Positions 19,885-29,196 of a DNA stretch of 64,000 nucleotides are shown here, in pieces. Position 1 is the first letter of the stretch, and each line of letters opens with the position of its first letter. The stretch spans positions 116,899 to 180,898 of the forward strand of contig CANIHD010000002.1 of assembly GCA_947467345.1 (NCBI GenBank). The letters are read 5' to 3'. A program made the translations under genes and the position numbers. The notes under the pieces are model-generated. The model saw only the letters and a list, made by a program, of their open reading frames with translations. It did not search any database and had not been told where the DNA came from. This DNA is from Alphaproteobacteria bacterium (GTDB lineage: Bacteria > Pseudomonadota > Alphaproteobacteria > Micropepsales > Micropepsaceae).

Positions 19885-21807
19885 ATGTCCAAACCGCCCA
19901 AGATCAAACGCCGCCAATTCCTAGCCGGTGCCGCCGCGGCAGGGCCTGCCATTGCCTTGGCTGCCAGCGGCACCCGCGCCGTCGCACAAACCTCCAGCGT
20001 CCCTCCCGTTCCGCCGGATGAGTCGCAGGCCCCGACTACCACCGAGCCCATTCACGGCAAGGCCGGCTCCGACTTCATGGTCGATGTCATCAAGTCGCTG
20101 GATATCGAATATGTCGCCTCGGTCGCGGCGTCGACATTCCGGGGCCTGCACGAATCCTTTCTGAATTATGGCCAGAACACGAAGCCGGAATTCATCACCG
20201 CGCTGCACGAGGACGTCGCGGTCGGTATCGCGCATGGCTACGCCAAGGTGGCCAAGAAACCGATGATCGCCATGGTGCATGGCACGGTCGGTCTGCAGCA
20301 TTGCGCGATGTCGATCTACAACGCCTATGCCGACCGGGTACCTATCATCATTCTCTCCGGAAACATCGCCAACAGCGTTACGCGCATGCCCAATGTGGAA
20401 TGGAATCACAGCGCGCTCGATCAGAACGCGATGGTGCGCGATTTCACCAAATGGGACGATCAGCCAGCGTCGCTGCAGGCCTTTTCCGATTCCATGCTGC
20501 GTGCCTATACGCTGGCCACCACGGTGCCGATGGCGCCGGTGCTGATCACCGCCGATGCCGATTTGCAGGAAGATGCGATTCCGGATGGCATGGAGGCGCG
20601 TCTTTCCATCCCACGCTTACGCGCACGGGCGCAACCCATGGGCGATTCCGGCGCCGTGCGGGAAGCCGCGAAGCTTTTGGTCGAAGCCGAATATCCCGTC
20701 ATCTATTGCAACCGCTATGGCCGCACCGAAAAGGCGCCGGCGCTGCTGATCGAGTTGGCGGAGCTGCTCAACGCCGCCGTGGTCGATCCGCATATGCGGA
20801 TGAATTTTCCCAACCGGCACAAATTCAACCACAGCATGCGGCGCGAACTGGCGCTGGCGGCGGCGGATGTTATTTTGGCGCTGGAGCCGATCGAGCTTTG
20901 GGGGCTCACCAACACCGTGGCTGATGTGGACCTTCGCCCCAATCGCGCCATGCGGCGCAATCCCAATCTTAAAATCATTCACATCGGCAGCGAAGCGCTG
21001 ATGATGAAATCGAACTACGGCGACGTGCAGCGTTTCGCCTCGGTCGAATTGTCGATTCCGGGGGACGCCGAAGCCACCATGCCGTCACTGATCGAAGCGG
21101 TGCGCGCTGAACTTTCCCCGGTGCGGCGCGCGTCCAATGAAGTGCGCGGCCTCATGCTCGCCGAGCAAAGCGCGGGGTTGATGGACGCGGCACGGCGCGA
21201 GGCGGCTTTTGCCTGGGACGCAAGCCCGATTTCGAGCGCGCGGCTTTCCATGGAATTGTGGGACCAGATCAAAACCGACGATTGGATGATGCCGACCGAA
21301 ACACAGCTGATGTCGGACTGGCCGTATCGTTTGTGGGATATCACCAAACCCTATCAGACCATGGGCGGATCGGGTGCGCAGGGTGTCGGCTACAACACCC
21401 CGGCGGCCATCGGCGCCGCGCTCGCTAACAAACCGCATGGGCGGCTGACAATCGCGATTGCCGGGGACGGCGATTTCAACATGGCGCCGGCTTCCGCTAT
21501 TTGGACCGCCGCGCATCACCAAATTCCGATGCTGATAATCGTGCGCAACAACCGCGCTTTTCATCAGGAGGTGATGTACGTGCAGAATATGGCGGTGCGG
21601 CGCAACCGCGACCCGGCGAATTGCTTCATCGGCACAACCATTCGTGAGCCCAATATAGACCACGCGCAGATCGCGCGCGGCTATGGGCTTTATGCCGAAG
21701 GGCCGATCGAGAATCCGAATGAACTGGGACCGGCGATACGGCGCGCGCTCGCGGTGGTGCGCCGGGGCGAGCCGGCGCTGCTCGATGTCATTGCGCAGCC
21801 CCGGTGA
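19885..21807 (+). CDS. ThDP-dependent enzyme (acetolactate synthase-like fold) with predicted Tat signal
   Basis: Start at ATG 19885 (GGAGAAG upstream); KIKRRQFLAGAAAAGPAIALAA; catalytic-Glu region LHEDVAVGIAHGYAK; ThDP motif GDGDFNM...IIVRNN. Confidence 0.85.
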   Translation: MSKPPKIKRRQFLAGAAAAGPAIALAASGTRAVAQTSSVPPVPPDESQAPTTTEPIHGKAGSDFMVDVIKSLDIEYVASVAASTFRGLHESFLNYGQNTKPEFITALHEDVAVGIAHGYAKVAKKPMIAMVHGTVGLQHCAMSIYNAYADRVPIIILSGNIANSVTRMPNVEWNHSALDQNAMVRDFTKWDDQPASLQAFSDSMLRAYTLATTVPMAPVLITADADLQEDAIPDGMEARLSIPRLRARAQPMGDSGAVREAAKLLVEAEYPVIYCNRYGRTEKAPALLIELAELLNAAVVDPHMRMNFPNRHKFNHSMRRELALAAADVILALEPIELWGLTNTVADVDLRPNRAMRRNPNLKIIHIGSEALMMKSNYGDVQRFASVELSIPGDAEATMPSLIEAVRAELSPVRRASNEVRGLMLAEQSAGLMDAARREAAFAWDASPISSARLSMELWDQIKTDDWMMPTETQLMSDWPYRLWDITKPYQTMGGSGAQGVGYNTPAAIGAALANKPHGRLTIAIAGDGDFNMAPASAIWTAAHHQIPMLIIVRNNRAFHQEVMYVQNMAVRRNRDPANCFIGTTIREPNIDHAQIARGYGLYAEGPIENPNELGPAIRRALAVVRRGEPALLDVIAQPR

Positions 21808-21814
21808 GCGAACC

Positions 21815-22159
21815 ATGAAACATGTCCTGCTCGCGTTTCTGCTTGCCGCCACGCCTTCAGTGGCATTCGCACAAAATGCGGAAACTGAAAATGCCGAAAA
21901 TGGCAAACGCATATTCGAAAATTTCGGCTGCGCCGGCTGTCACGGCTACGAAGGCCAGGGTTCGCGCGATGGCGCGCGCCTCAACCCGGCACCGAGCATC
22001 GAAGTGATGCTGCTGCAATTGCGTCAGCCGCGCGATCTGATGCCGCGCTATCAGGAAAGCCTGATCTCGAATCGCGATGCTGCCGATTTGCATGCCTATC
22101 TCGCGAGTTTTCCTCCGGCGCCTGATCCGAAAACGATCCGTCTACTGACGGAGAATTGA
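21815..22159 (+). CDS. small periplasmic c-type cytochrome
   Basis: Signal peptide MKHVLLAFLLAATPSVAFA; heme motif CAGCH at 21929-21943; later Met (LMPRY); 7 bp downstream of the ThDP gene stop. Confidence 0.85.
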   Translation: MKHVLLAFLLAATPSVAFAQNAETENAENGKRIFENFGCAGCHGYEGQGSRDGARLNPAPSIEVMLLQLRQPRDLMPRYQESLISNRDAADLHAYLASFPPAPDPKTIRLLTEN

Positions 22160-22197
22160 GACAACGGCGCGCATTTATTATTTGCGGTTAGCGGAAC

Positions 22198-22661
22198 TCA
22201 GCTAACAGTCTTGATAAAAAAGAACGCCTTGATTGCGAACCGTTGGCGGAAATAGAAGCGATGTGCGTCCACGCGCCATGACGCTGAGGCCAACATCACC
22301 TCGTTGCATGAGAGTGAACGCGCCTTCGCTTCAAGTGCCTTGACTATGGTTGCGCCATATCCTTTCGAACGGTGTCCAGCGGCTGTGACAAGATCATCGA
22401 TCTCGAAGCGACGCCCGCAATAGGTCGTGAGAAAACTCCGCCAGATTGCGATCGAGCGAACTTCATTCTCGTCCATGAGTTGAATCACGGCTGCGCCGTC
22501 TTCTCCTATCCGGCGCATGAGGGTGACGTATTCGCCCTCAATCTGCGTGCGGACTTCGCGGTGGAACGCTTCCCCCTGGCGCAGGGCGTCGTCAATCCCC
22601 GCCTCCAGAAGCGGAACAGGGTTCCCGTTGCGTCGATCCGATCAATGAATAATGGGTGCAT
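22198..22661 (-). pseudogene. GNAT family N-acetyltransferase, frameshifted
   Basis: Frame A: MHPLFIDRIDATGT from ATG 22661 with AGGAGAG upstream; frame B: PLLEAGIDDALRQGEAFHREVRTQIEGEYVTLMRRIGEDG...IDDLVTAAGHRSKGYG; no start codon in frame B before its stop. Confidence 0.6.
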
Positions 22662-22787
22662 GGGCTCTCTCCTCTTAGGGTAGCCCAGGCGCGCGGCAGC
22701 TGTGGCCCCGCTCCCCGGTGGTGTCCCACCTTCATCGCCAGTTGCGCGGGGCGACATATATAGCAGATAGACACCGCCCAAACAAAA

Positions 22788-22813
22788 GACCCGGCCGCGT
22801 GAGCGACCGGGTC
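22788..22813 (-). terminator. rho-independent terminator for the MBL gene
   Basis: GACCCGG-(12 nt)-CCGGGTC; followed on the minus strand by TTTTGTTTGGG. Confidence 0.75.
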
Positions 22814-22855
22814 GTATTTATGCGCGGGTGATGCTTAAAAAACTGTCGGAAAAAC

Positions 22856-23770
22856 CTATTTCAACGAGCGATACACCACGCGAACGAAATTTCCTGCTTG
22901 TTGCGGCGTGACGCCGAGTTTCGCGTCGTTGTCTGCATTGGGCCGCGCTGCGACCGCTTCGTCTTCGCTCTTTCCTTCGGCGATCAGCTTCGCGATGCGC
23001 TCGCGCGCCTGAACCAGAACTTGCCGATACTCGACCACTCGATCTTTGCTGCCGAGCGGCCCATGCCCCGGCACCACTTTGCTGTTGTCGTTTCCAGCGG
23101 CGAGAATGACATCGACGCCCTCGATCATGCGATCAATGCCGCCGCCATAGGGCACGTCGATATTGGGATAGCGGCCCAAGGTGACGATATCGCCGGTCAC
23201 GAGCACATTCGCATCGCGGAAATAGACGTAGGAATCGCCATCGGTGTGCCCAACCACATGTTTGACTTCGGCCACACGCCCGCCTTGGCGGATCATGACG
23301 CCGGCATTGTTATAGGTTTGCTTCGGCAATCCCGCTTCGGGATAAGCCGCCATGACATTGCCGGTGAGACCGTTGGTCGTGCCGGCGGCGAGGCGCGTCT
23401 TCACGGCTTCGTGCGCCACGATGTTGGCGCCGCGCGCGGCGAAGAATGCATTGCCGCCCGTGTGATCGCGGTGGAAATGGGTGAGGATGATGTGGCGCAC
23501 CGGGCGCGGCGAAATCGCCTCGACAGCGGCCGCGAGTTTGTCGTTCATCTCGGCGAACTGGGTGTCGATCATGATGAGGCCATCATTGCCGACCGCGACC
23601 ACCACGTTGGCGCCTTCGCCTTGAAGCAAATAGGTCTGGCTGCCCAGATTGGTTGTCTTCACTTCCGCGGCCGCGAAATTGGGCGCCGGATTTCCCGGCT
23701 GGAATTGTTGCGCGGCACCGAGAAGCACTGTGGAGACGCCCGCAAACACCGCTATCGCAAACCGATTCAT
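22856..23770 (-). CDS. secreted MBL-fold metallo-hydrolase
   Basis: Signal peptide MNRFAIAVFAGVSTVLLGAAQ; LTHFHRDHTGG; VVGHTDGDSYVYF; VVPGHGP. Confidence 0.85.
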   Translation of the reverse strand: MNRFAIAVFAGVSTVLLGAAQQFQPGNPAPNFAAAEVKTTNLGSQTYLLQGEGANVVVAVGNDGLIMIDTQFAEMNDKLAAAVEAISPRPVRHIILTHFHRDHTGGNAFFAARGANIVAHEAVKTRLAAGTTNGLTGNVMAAYPEAGLPKQTYNNAGVMIRQGGRVAEVKHVVGHTDGDSYVYFRDANVLVTGDIVTLGRYPNIDVPYGGGIDRMIEGVDVILAAGNDNSKVVPGHGPLGSKDRVVEYRQVLVQARERIAKLIAEGKSEDEAVAARPNADNDAKLGVTPQQAGNFVRVVYRSLK

Positions 23771-23940
23771 GCGCATTTCCCCTATTCTTTTTCTCAAGCG
23801 AAACCTGTCATAAAATTTATTCGATTGCACGGGTCCGGTTTCTTCCCGCTCAGGCGGGCTCGCTTGGAACAGAGATTGCTGCTTAGGTCCGGGTAATTGT
23901 TTCGATTCCTGTCGCCCTACCGCAAAAGGCAGTCCCCCGC

Positions 23941-24831
23941 ATGCAAGCGCTTTTCGTCGGCCAGACCTATATCGACGTCACCTTCGTTGCCGATCACATC
24001 CCCACCGGGGATGAAAAGGACGTGGCCAAGGACTACGCCATTTCCTTCGGCGGCAATGCCGTGACCGCGGCGTTCTGCTGCGCCAAGCTGGGCATCGCGC
24101 CGGACCTGCTCTGTTCGGTCGCGGATGACTGGCTGGGGCGCATGTTCCAGGACATGGCGCTGCAATACAAAGTGCCGATTCACGCCCGCAAGGTGAAACG
24201 CTCGTCACTCTCTTTCGTCATGCCGCATGGCCATCAGCGCGCCATTTTACGTATGCGCGACGATGACTATTTGCATCCTTTTCCACCGCTCAATCTCGGC
24301 GAATGCCGGGCGCTGCATCTGGATGGTCACCAGGTGGACGCGGCGCTGCACTATGCGAAGGTCTGCCGCGACGCGAATATTCTCACCTCGCTCGACGGCG
24401 GTGCGGTACGCACAAACACGCTGGAACTGTTGTCATTGATTGATGTCGCGGTGATTTCCGAACGCTTTTGCGAACAATTGAAAGTGAGCCCGCAAGGCGC
24501 GCTCGATCTGCTCAAGACCAAAGGCTGCAAGATCGGCGCGGTCACCATGGGTGAGCGCGGCGTCATTTGGTATGACGAGAAAGGCGAGGTGAAAACCATG
24601 CCGGCGCTTCCCGTTCCTTCGTCTGCCGTGATCGATACCAACGGCGCGGGCGATGTTTTCCACGGCGCCTATATGTATGCCTATCTTTCGGATCCTGCCG
24701 CCGATTGGGAAATGCGCTTTCGTTTTGCGCGCGGCGCCAGCGCCCATGCTGTGCAATATCTCGGCAATGAGGCGAAGCTTCCGACGCTTGACGACATCAA
24801 AGCCGTGGAGGCGAAATACCCGTCGCCGTAA
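23941..24831 (+). CDS. PfkB family carbohydrate kinase
   Basis: SFGGNAVTAAFCCAKLG; DTNGAGDVFHGAYMYA PfkB signature. Confidence 0.9.
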   Translation: MQALFVGQTYIDVTFVADHIPTGDEKDVAKDYAISFGGNAVTAAFCCAKLGIAPDLLCSVADDWLGRMFQDMALQYKVPIHARKVKRSSLSFVMPHGHQRAILRMRDDDYLHPFPPLNLGECRALHLDGHQVDAALHYAKVCRDANILTSLDGGAVRTNTLELLSLIDVAVISERFCEQLKVSPQGALDLLKTKGCKIGAVTMGERGVIWYDEKGEVKTMPALPVPSSAVIDTNGAGDVFHGAYMYAYLSDPAADWEMRFRFARGASAHAVQYLGNEAKLPTLDDIKAVEAKYPSP

Positions 24832-25978
24832 AACGGTCGAGCCGGAACGCGCTGAGATCGAGGCGCGAACGGCCATCCACGATCAGCTCCGCAACGGCTT
24901 CGCCCAAAGCAGCGGAATGTTTGAAGCCGTGACCGGAACAGGCCGACACGATCAGCACTTGCTCGTTGCCGGGCATTGTATCGACCACGAAACCGGCATC
25001 TTGCGTAACGGTGTAAAGGCACGGAACCGCGCGGACGCAGCGTAGCGAAACGTTTTTTAAGAATGGGGCGACATGGCGCTCGTGCATATGCGCGATCTCT
25101 TCTTCTGAAACGTGGCGATTCACATCATCGGCTGATGTCGTCACAACATATTGCTCACCGGCGATTTTGATGGCGTGTTCGCCGTCAATAGCCGGAAAGC
25201 CATAAATTCCGTGTGTCGCGTTCGGAATTTGCCAAATGAAGATCGGGAAGTTGCCGGGTTGGAATGGCGCTGCCGGTCCGTCCACTTCGAACCAGAACAT
25301 CACCTGGCGATAGACGCGGAATACATCCTCGCAGGCGACGCCCAAAAGATCTGAAATCCAGGGACCGGCACTTACAACCACGCGCTCCGCGTGGAATGTG
25401 CCGCCATCTGTTTTTACATCCGTGCCGTCGATGTCGAGCACCCGCGTTGACTCGCGAATCTCGACGCCGTGCATGCGCGCGAGGTCAAGCTGAACCTCCA
25501 CACAAGTTTCGGGACGAAGGAAGCTGGCCTCGTATTCGTAATAGCCGATCTCGTCGTCGCGGGGATTGAAGGCCGTGAAGCGACGGCGGATGTCGCGCGC
25601 GTCGAGAATCTCGTGGCGAATATCGTAGCGCTTAGCGGCTTTGATCGTCTGCTCGAGAAAATTCGCAACGTGCAGTGGCGCCGCGTCCTTATGGCCGCCG
25701 ATCACCAGCCCGCCGGTGCGCGTCATCAGTGCGCGGCCCGTCTCGCGCTCCAGCTCGCGCCAGATGTCGTGTGAGCGCAGCGCCAGCGGCGTGAAATGCG
25801 CGCCTTCGCCGATGGCAAGGCGCGTGATGCGGCTCTGCCCATGCGAAGAGCCAAAGCCGTGCGGGGGCGCGAACCGATCGATCCCGAGCACGCGTTTGCC
25901 GCGTTTGGCCAATTGATAAAGTGCGGCGGCGCCCATCGCGCCCAGCCCTACAACAATAACGTCGTAGGGGGCGCTCAC
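24797..25978 (-). CDS. N-methyl-L-tryptophan oxidase-like FAD-dependent oxidoreductase
   Basis: YDVIVVGLGAMGAAALYQLAKRGKRVLGIDRF, PHGFGSSHGQSRITRLAI, SACSGHGFKHSAALGE; likely GTG start at 25978. Confidence 0.85.
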   Translation of the reverse strand: MSAPYDVIVVGLGAMGAAALYQLAKRGKRVLGIDRFAPPHGFGSSHGQSRITRLAIGEGAHFTPLALRSHDIWRELERETGRALMTRTGGLVIGGHKDAAPLHVANFLEQTIKAAKRYDIRHEILDARDIRRRFTAFNPRDDEIGYYEYEASFLRPETCVEVQLDLARMHGVEIRESTRVLDIDGTDVKTDGGTFHAERVVVSAGPWISDLLGVACEDVFRVYRQVMFWFEVDGPAAPFQPGNFPIFIWQIPNATHGIYGFPAIDGEHAIKIAGEQYVVTTSADDVNRHVSEEEIAHMHERHVAPFLKNVSLRCVRAVPCLYTVTQDAGFVVDTMPGNEQVLIVSACSGHGFKHSAALGEAVAELIVDGRSRLDLSAFRLDRFTATGISPPRL

Positions 25979-25997
25979 GGGCACCGGCGCCGGAAAA

Positions 25998-28900
25998 TTA
26001 TTCGGCCGGCGCTGGGCTGGCTTCAATCGCGCGCTTGTCGCGGGAGAAATCGTGGGCAATCAGCACATAGAAGCCCGGCACGATGAAGAGCGTGAACAGC
26101 GTGCCGATGGAGATGCCGCTGGCGATCACGAGGCCCATGCTGAAGCGCGCCGAGGCGCCGGCGCCGCTGGCGAAGATCAGCGGCATGACGCCCAGCACCA
26201 TGGCGGCGGTGGTCATCAGAATCGGGCGCAGGCGCACGCCGGCCGCTTCGACCACGGCTTCGCGCTTGGAGTATTGTGAATCGCGTTGCAAGCGGTTGGC
26301 CACGTCCACAATCAGAATGCCGTGCTTGGAAATCAGGCCGATGAGAGTGACCAATCCGACCTGGGTGTAGATGTTCAGCGTCGCACCAATGATGCCGAAG
26401 CCGCCCAGCATGTAGATGAAGATCAGCGCGCCAGTGATGGCAGGCGGCACCGACATCAGAATGACCAGCGGATCGCGGAAGCTTTCATAGAGCGCGGCCA
26501 ACACCAGGAAGATGATGACGACGGCGAACAAAATGACCGTGGCAAAGCCGCTGGATTCCTGGACGTATTGGCGCGATTGGCCGGCGTAATCCACCGAATA
26601 GCCTTCCGGCAGCACGCGCGCCGCGATCTCGTTGAGCTTCGCCAGCGCATCGCCCTGGCTGAACCCAGACACACCGCCAATAGTCGCAGCATTCAGTTGC
26701 TGGAAGCGCGACAGTGACTGCGGGATCGTCTTGTTCTCTATGCGCGCAATCGTTGACAGCGGCACCAGGCTGCCGTCGCCGACACGAATGTAATATTCGA
26801 GAAGCTGGTTTGCATTGAGGCGATGCGGCTGATCCGCCTGCGCCATAACGCGATAACCGCGCCCATCCTGGCTGAAATAGTTCACATAGCCGCCGCCCAA
26901 CATCGATGAGAGCTGGCTACCAATATCGGCCATGGTCATGCCGAGCGCCGCTGCCTTGTCGCGGTCGATTTCGATCACCGATTGCGGCCGGTCGATCTTC
27001 AAATCGGTCTGCGAGAAGTAGAACAGCTGCGGGACTTTTTTCACCTCAGCGTCGAATGTCTGCACAACCTCGTAGAGACGATCGAAACTTTCGGTCGTGG
27101 TGATGACAAAGGAAACCGGAAATCCGTCGGGGCCCGGCAGAGGCGGCAGCGGGAAGGCGCCTAAATTCAAACCGGCAACACCCGAGAGATCGCCTGTCAC
27201 GGCGCCGGCAACCTGCATAGCGGTTTGATCGCGGTCGGCCCACGTCTTCAACACAAGTCCGGTGAAAAACTGTCCGTTGAAGAACGCTTGGAACACGCCG
27301 TCGACTTCCGGATGTTTCTTGAGCTTGTCGTAGATCGAAGTGCCATAGAGGACATATTGCGCCGGCGTCGCATTTGATGCGCCTTGGCCGCCGACAAAGA
27401 TGAAGCCTTGGTCTTCTTGCGGCGCCAGTTCGCGCTGCAGGAATGGGCTGTACAGCATCAGACTGATGCCACCGATCACGAGGAACGCGAAAGTAGCGAT
27501 GACGGCGGGCGTGCCGAGCGCGCTGTTCAGCCGGCGGCTATAGCCGTGACGCAGCCGGTCGAACCGCGTGTCGACAAAAGACGTGATCCGATGTTCCCAG
27601 CCGGATTCACCTTGGCCATGCGGTCTCAGCATGCGTGCGGCCATCATGGGCGAAAGGGTCAACGCTACGATGGTGGAGACCATGATGGTGCCGACCAGCG
27701 TGAACGCGAATTCAGTGAACAATGCGCCCGTCAAACCACCCTGGAAGGCGATTGGCACATAGACCGCGATGAGCACGATCAGCATGGCGATGATGGGTCC
27801 GGAAAGTTCGCGCGCGCCCTGAATCGCGGCATCGAAGGGTTTCATCCCTTCATTGATGTAGCGGTGAATATTCTCGACCACAATGATGGCGTCGTCGACC
27901 ACGAGACCGATGGCGAGCACCATGGCCAACAGGGTCAAGAGGTTGATGGAATATCCCATCGCCAACATCATGATGAAGGCGCCGATCAGCGACAAAGGAA
28001 TCGCGACGATCGGGATGGTGACGGCGCGCACCGAACCGAGGAACGCGAACACCACCAACATGACGATGATGAGCGTTTCAAAAATGGTGGAGATAACTTC
28101 GTAGATGGCCGCGTTCACGAAATTCGCGGCATTGAAAACGATGCGCCCTTCCAGGCCTTGCGGCAGGTTGGCCTGAATTTGCGGAAATAGAGCTTCAATC
28201 CGCCCGCCGACATCGAGCAGGCTGGCGTCCGGCGCAATGTTCACCGCGATAACAATGGCGTCGCGGCCGTTGAACCGCACCTCGGAGCCGTAATCTTCCG
28301 ACCCCAGCACGACTTCGGCGATATCGCCGAGACGTACAACAGAGGTGCCGTCTTGCTTCACGACGAGATTTTTGAATTCGTCGAGCGTGTGAAGACTCGT
28401 GGACGCGACAAGGTTCACCTGCACCATCTGGCCCTTGGTGCTGCCGATGCCGGAGATGAAGTCGTTGGTGGCCAGCGCGCGGGTCACGTCGTCGGCAGTG
28501 AGATTGAATGAGGCGAGGCGCTGCGGGTCGAGCCAGGCGCGCAGAGCGAAATTGCGCGCGCCGATAATCTCGGCGTTCTTAACGCCGGGCACCGCTTGAA
28601 TCTGCGGCTGCACCACGCGGACCAGATAGTCCGTCATCTGGTTGCCCTGCAGCGTTTCGCTGAAGAAGCCCATGTAAAGCGACGCCACGTTCTGGCCCAC
28701 CTGAACGCTAATGACCGGCTTCTGCGCTTGCGCGGGCAGGCGGTCCACGACGGAATCGATCTTGGAACTGATTTCCGCCATGGCGGCGTTGTAATCGTAG
28801 TTCAGGCGCAAGCGCGCCGTGATGGAGCTCGTGCCGGCGGCGCTGGACGAGGTCATGTAGTCAATGCCGTTGGCCTGCGCGACGGCCGCTTCCAGCGGTG

Positions 28901-29096
28901 TCGTGATGAAGCTCGCCACCACGTCCGGGTCAGCGCCGAAATAGGCGGTGTTCACCGTCACCACGGCGTTTTCCGTGCGCGGGAATTGCAGCACCGGAAT
29001 GGACATGCCTGCGCGAACACCGACCACCAGGATCATCAGGCTGACCACGGTCGCCAGAATCGGACGTTTGATAAAGAGATCGGTGAAATTACTCAT
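25998..29096 (-). CDS. efflux RND transporter permease
   Basis: 1032 aa; FIKRPILATVVSLMILVVGV, VLAIGLVVDDAIIVVENIHR, GLISKHGILIVDVANRL. Confidence 0.93.
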   Translation of the reverse strand: MSNFTDLFIKRPILATVVSLMILVVGVRAGMSIPVLQFPRTENAVVTVNTAYFGADPDVVASFITTPLEAAVAQANGIDYMTSSSAAGTSSITARLRLNYDYNAAMAEISSKIDSVVDRLPAQAQKPVISVQVGQNVASLYMGFFSETLQGNQMTDYLVRVVQPQIQAVPGVKNAEIIGARNFALRAWLDPQRLASFNLTADDVTRALATNDFISGIGSTKGQMVQVNLVASTSLHTLDEFKNLVVKQDGTSVVRLGDIAEVVLGSEDYGSEVRFNGRDAIVIAVNIAPDASLLDVGGRIEALFPQIQANLPQGLEGRIVFNAANFVNAAIYEVISTIFETLIIVMLVVFAFLGSVRAVTIPIVAIPLSLIGAFIMMLAMGYSINLLTLLAMVLAIGLVVDDAIIVVENIHRYINEGMKPFDAAIQGARELSGPIIAMLIVLIAVYVPIAFQGGLTGALFTEFAFTLVGTIMVSTIVALTLSPMMAARMLRPHGQGESGWEHRITSFVDTRFDRLRHGYSRRLNSALGTPAVIATFAFLVIGGISLMLYSPFLQRELAPQEDQGFIFVGGQGASNATPAQYVLYGTSIYDKLKKHPEVDGVFQAFFNGQFFTGLVLKTWADRDQTAMQVAGAVTGDLSGVAGLNLGAFPLPPLPGPDGFPVSFVITTTESFDRLYEVVQTFDAEVKKVPQLFYFSQTDLKIDRPQSVIEIDRDKAAALGMTMADIGSQLSSMLGGGYVNYFSQDGRGYRVMAQADQPHRLNANQLLEYYIRVGDGSLVPLSTIARIENKTIPQSLSRFQQLNAATIGGVSGFSQGDALAKLNEIAARVLPEGYSVDYAGQSRQYVQESSGFATVILFAVVIIFLVLAALYESFRDPLVILMSVPPAITGALIFIYMLGGFGIIGATLNIYTQVGLVTLIGLISKHGILIVDVANRLQRDSQYSKREAVVEAAGVRLRPILMTTAAMVLGVMPLIFASGAGASARFSMGLVIASGISIGTLFTLFIVPGFYVLIAHDFSRDKRAIEASPAPAE

Positions 29097-29196
29097 GGCA
29101 AATGCCTTCGACGCCGCGCTTTGGGCGTTCCTTCTGCCGCCGGCCCTTGAACGGAGCTCGCGCGGAAAACTCGGATTAAACTAACGTTCGGCCAAT

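Noticed and set aside
22198-22518. Short GNAT ORF as an independent gene starting at ATG 22518
   Set aside because: Conserved-looking GNAT sequence continues upstream of that Met in the same frame, so the Met is internal to a frameshifted gene.
27384-28190. 268-aa plus-strand ORF antisense to the RND permease
   Set aside because: His/Asp/Glu/Gln-rich composition is what antisense reading of a membrane-protein gene gives; no independent start signal or domain.
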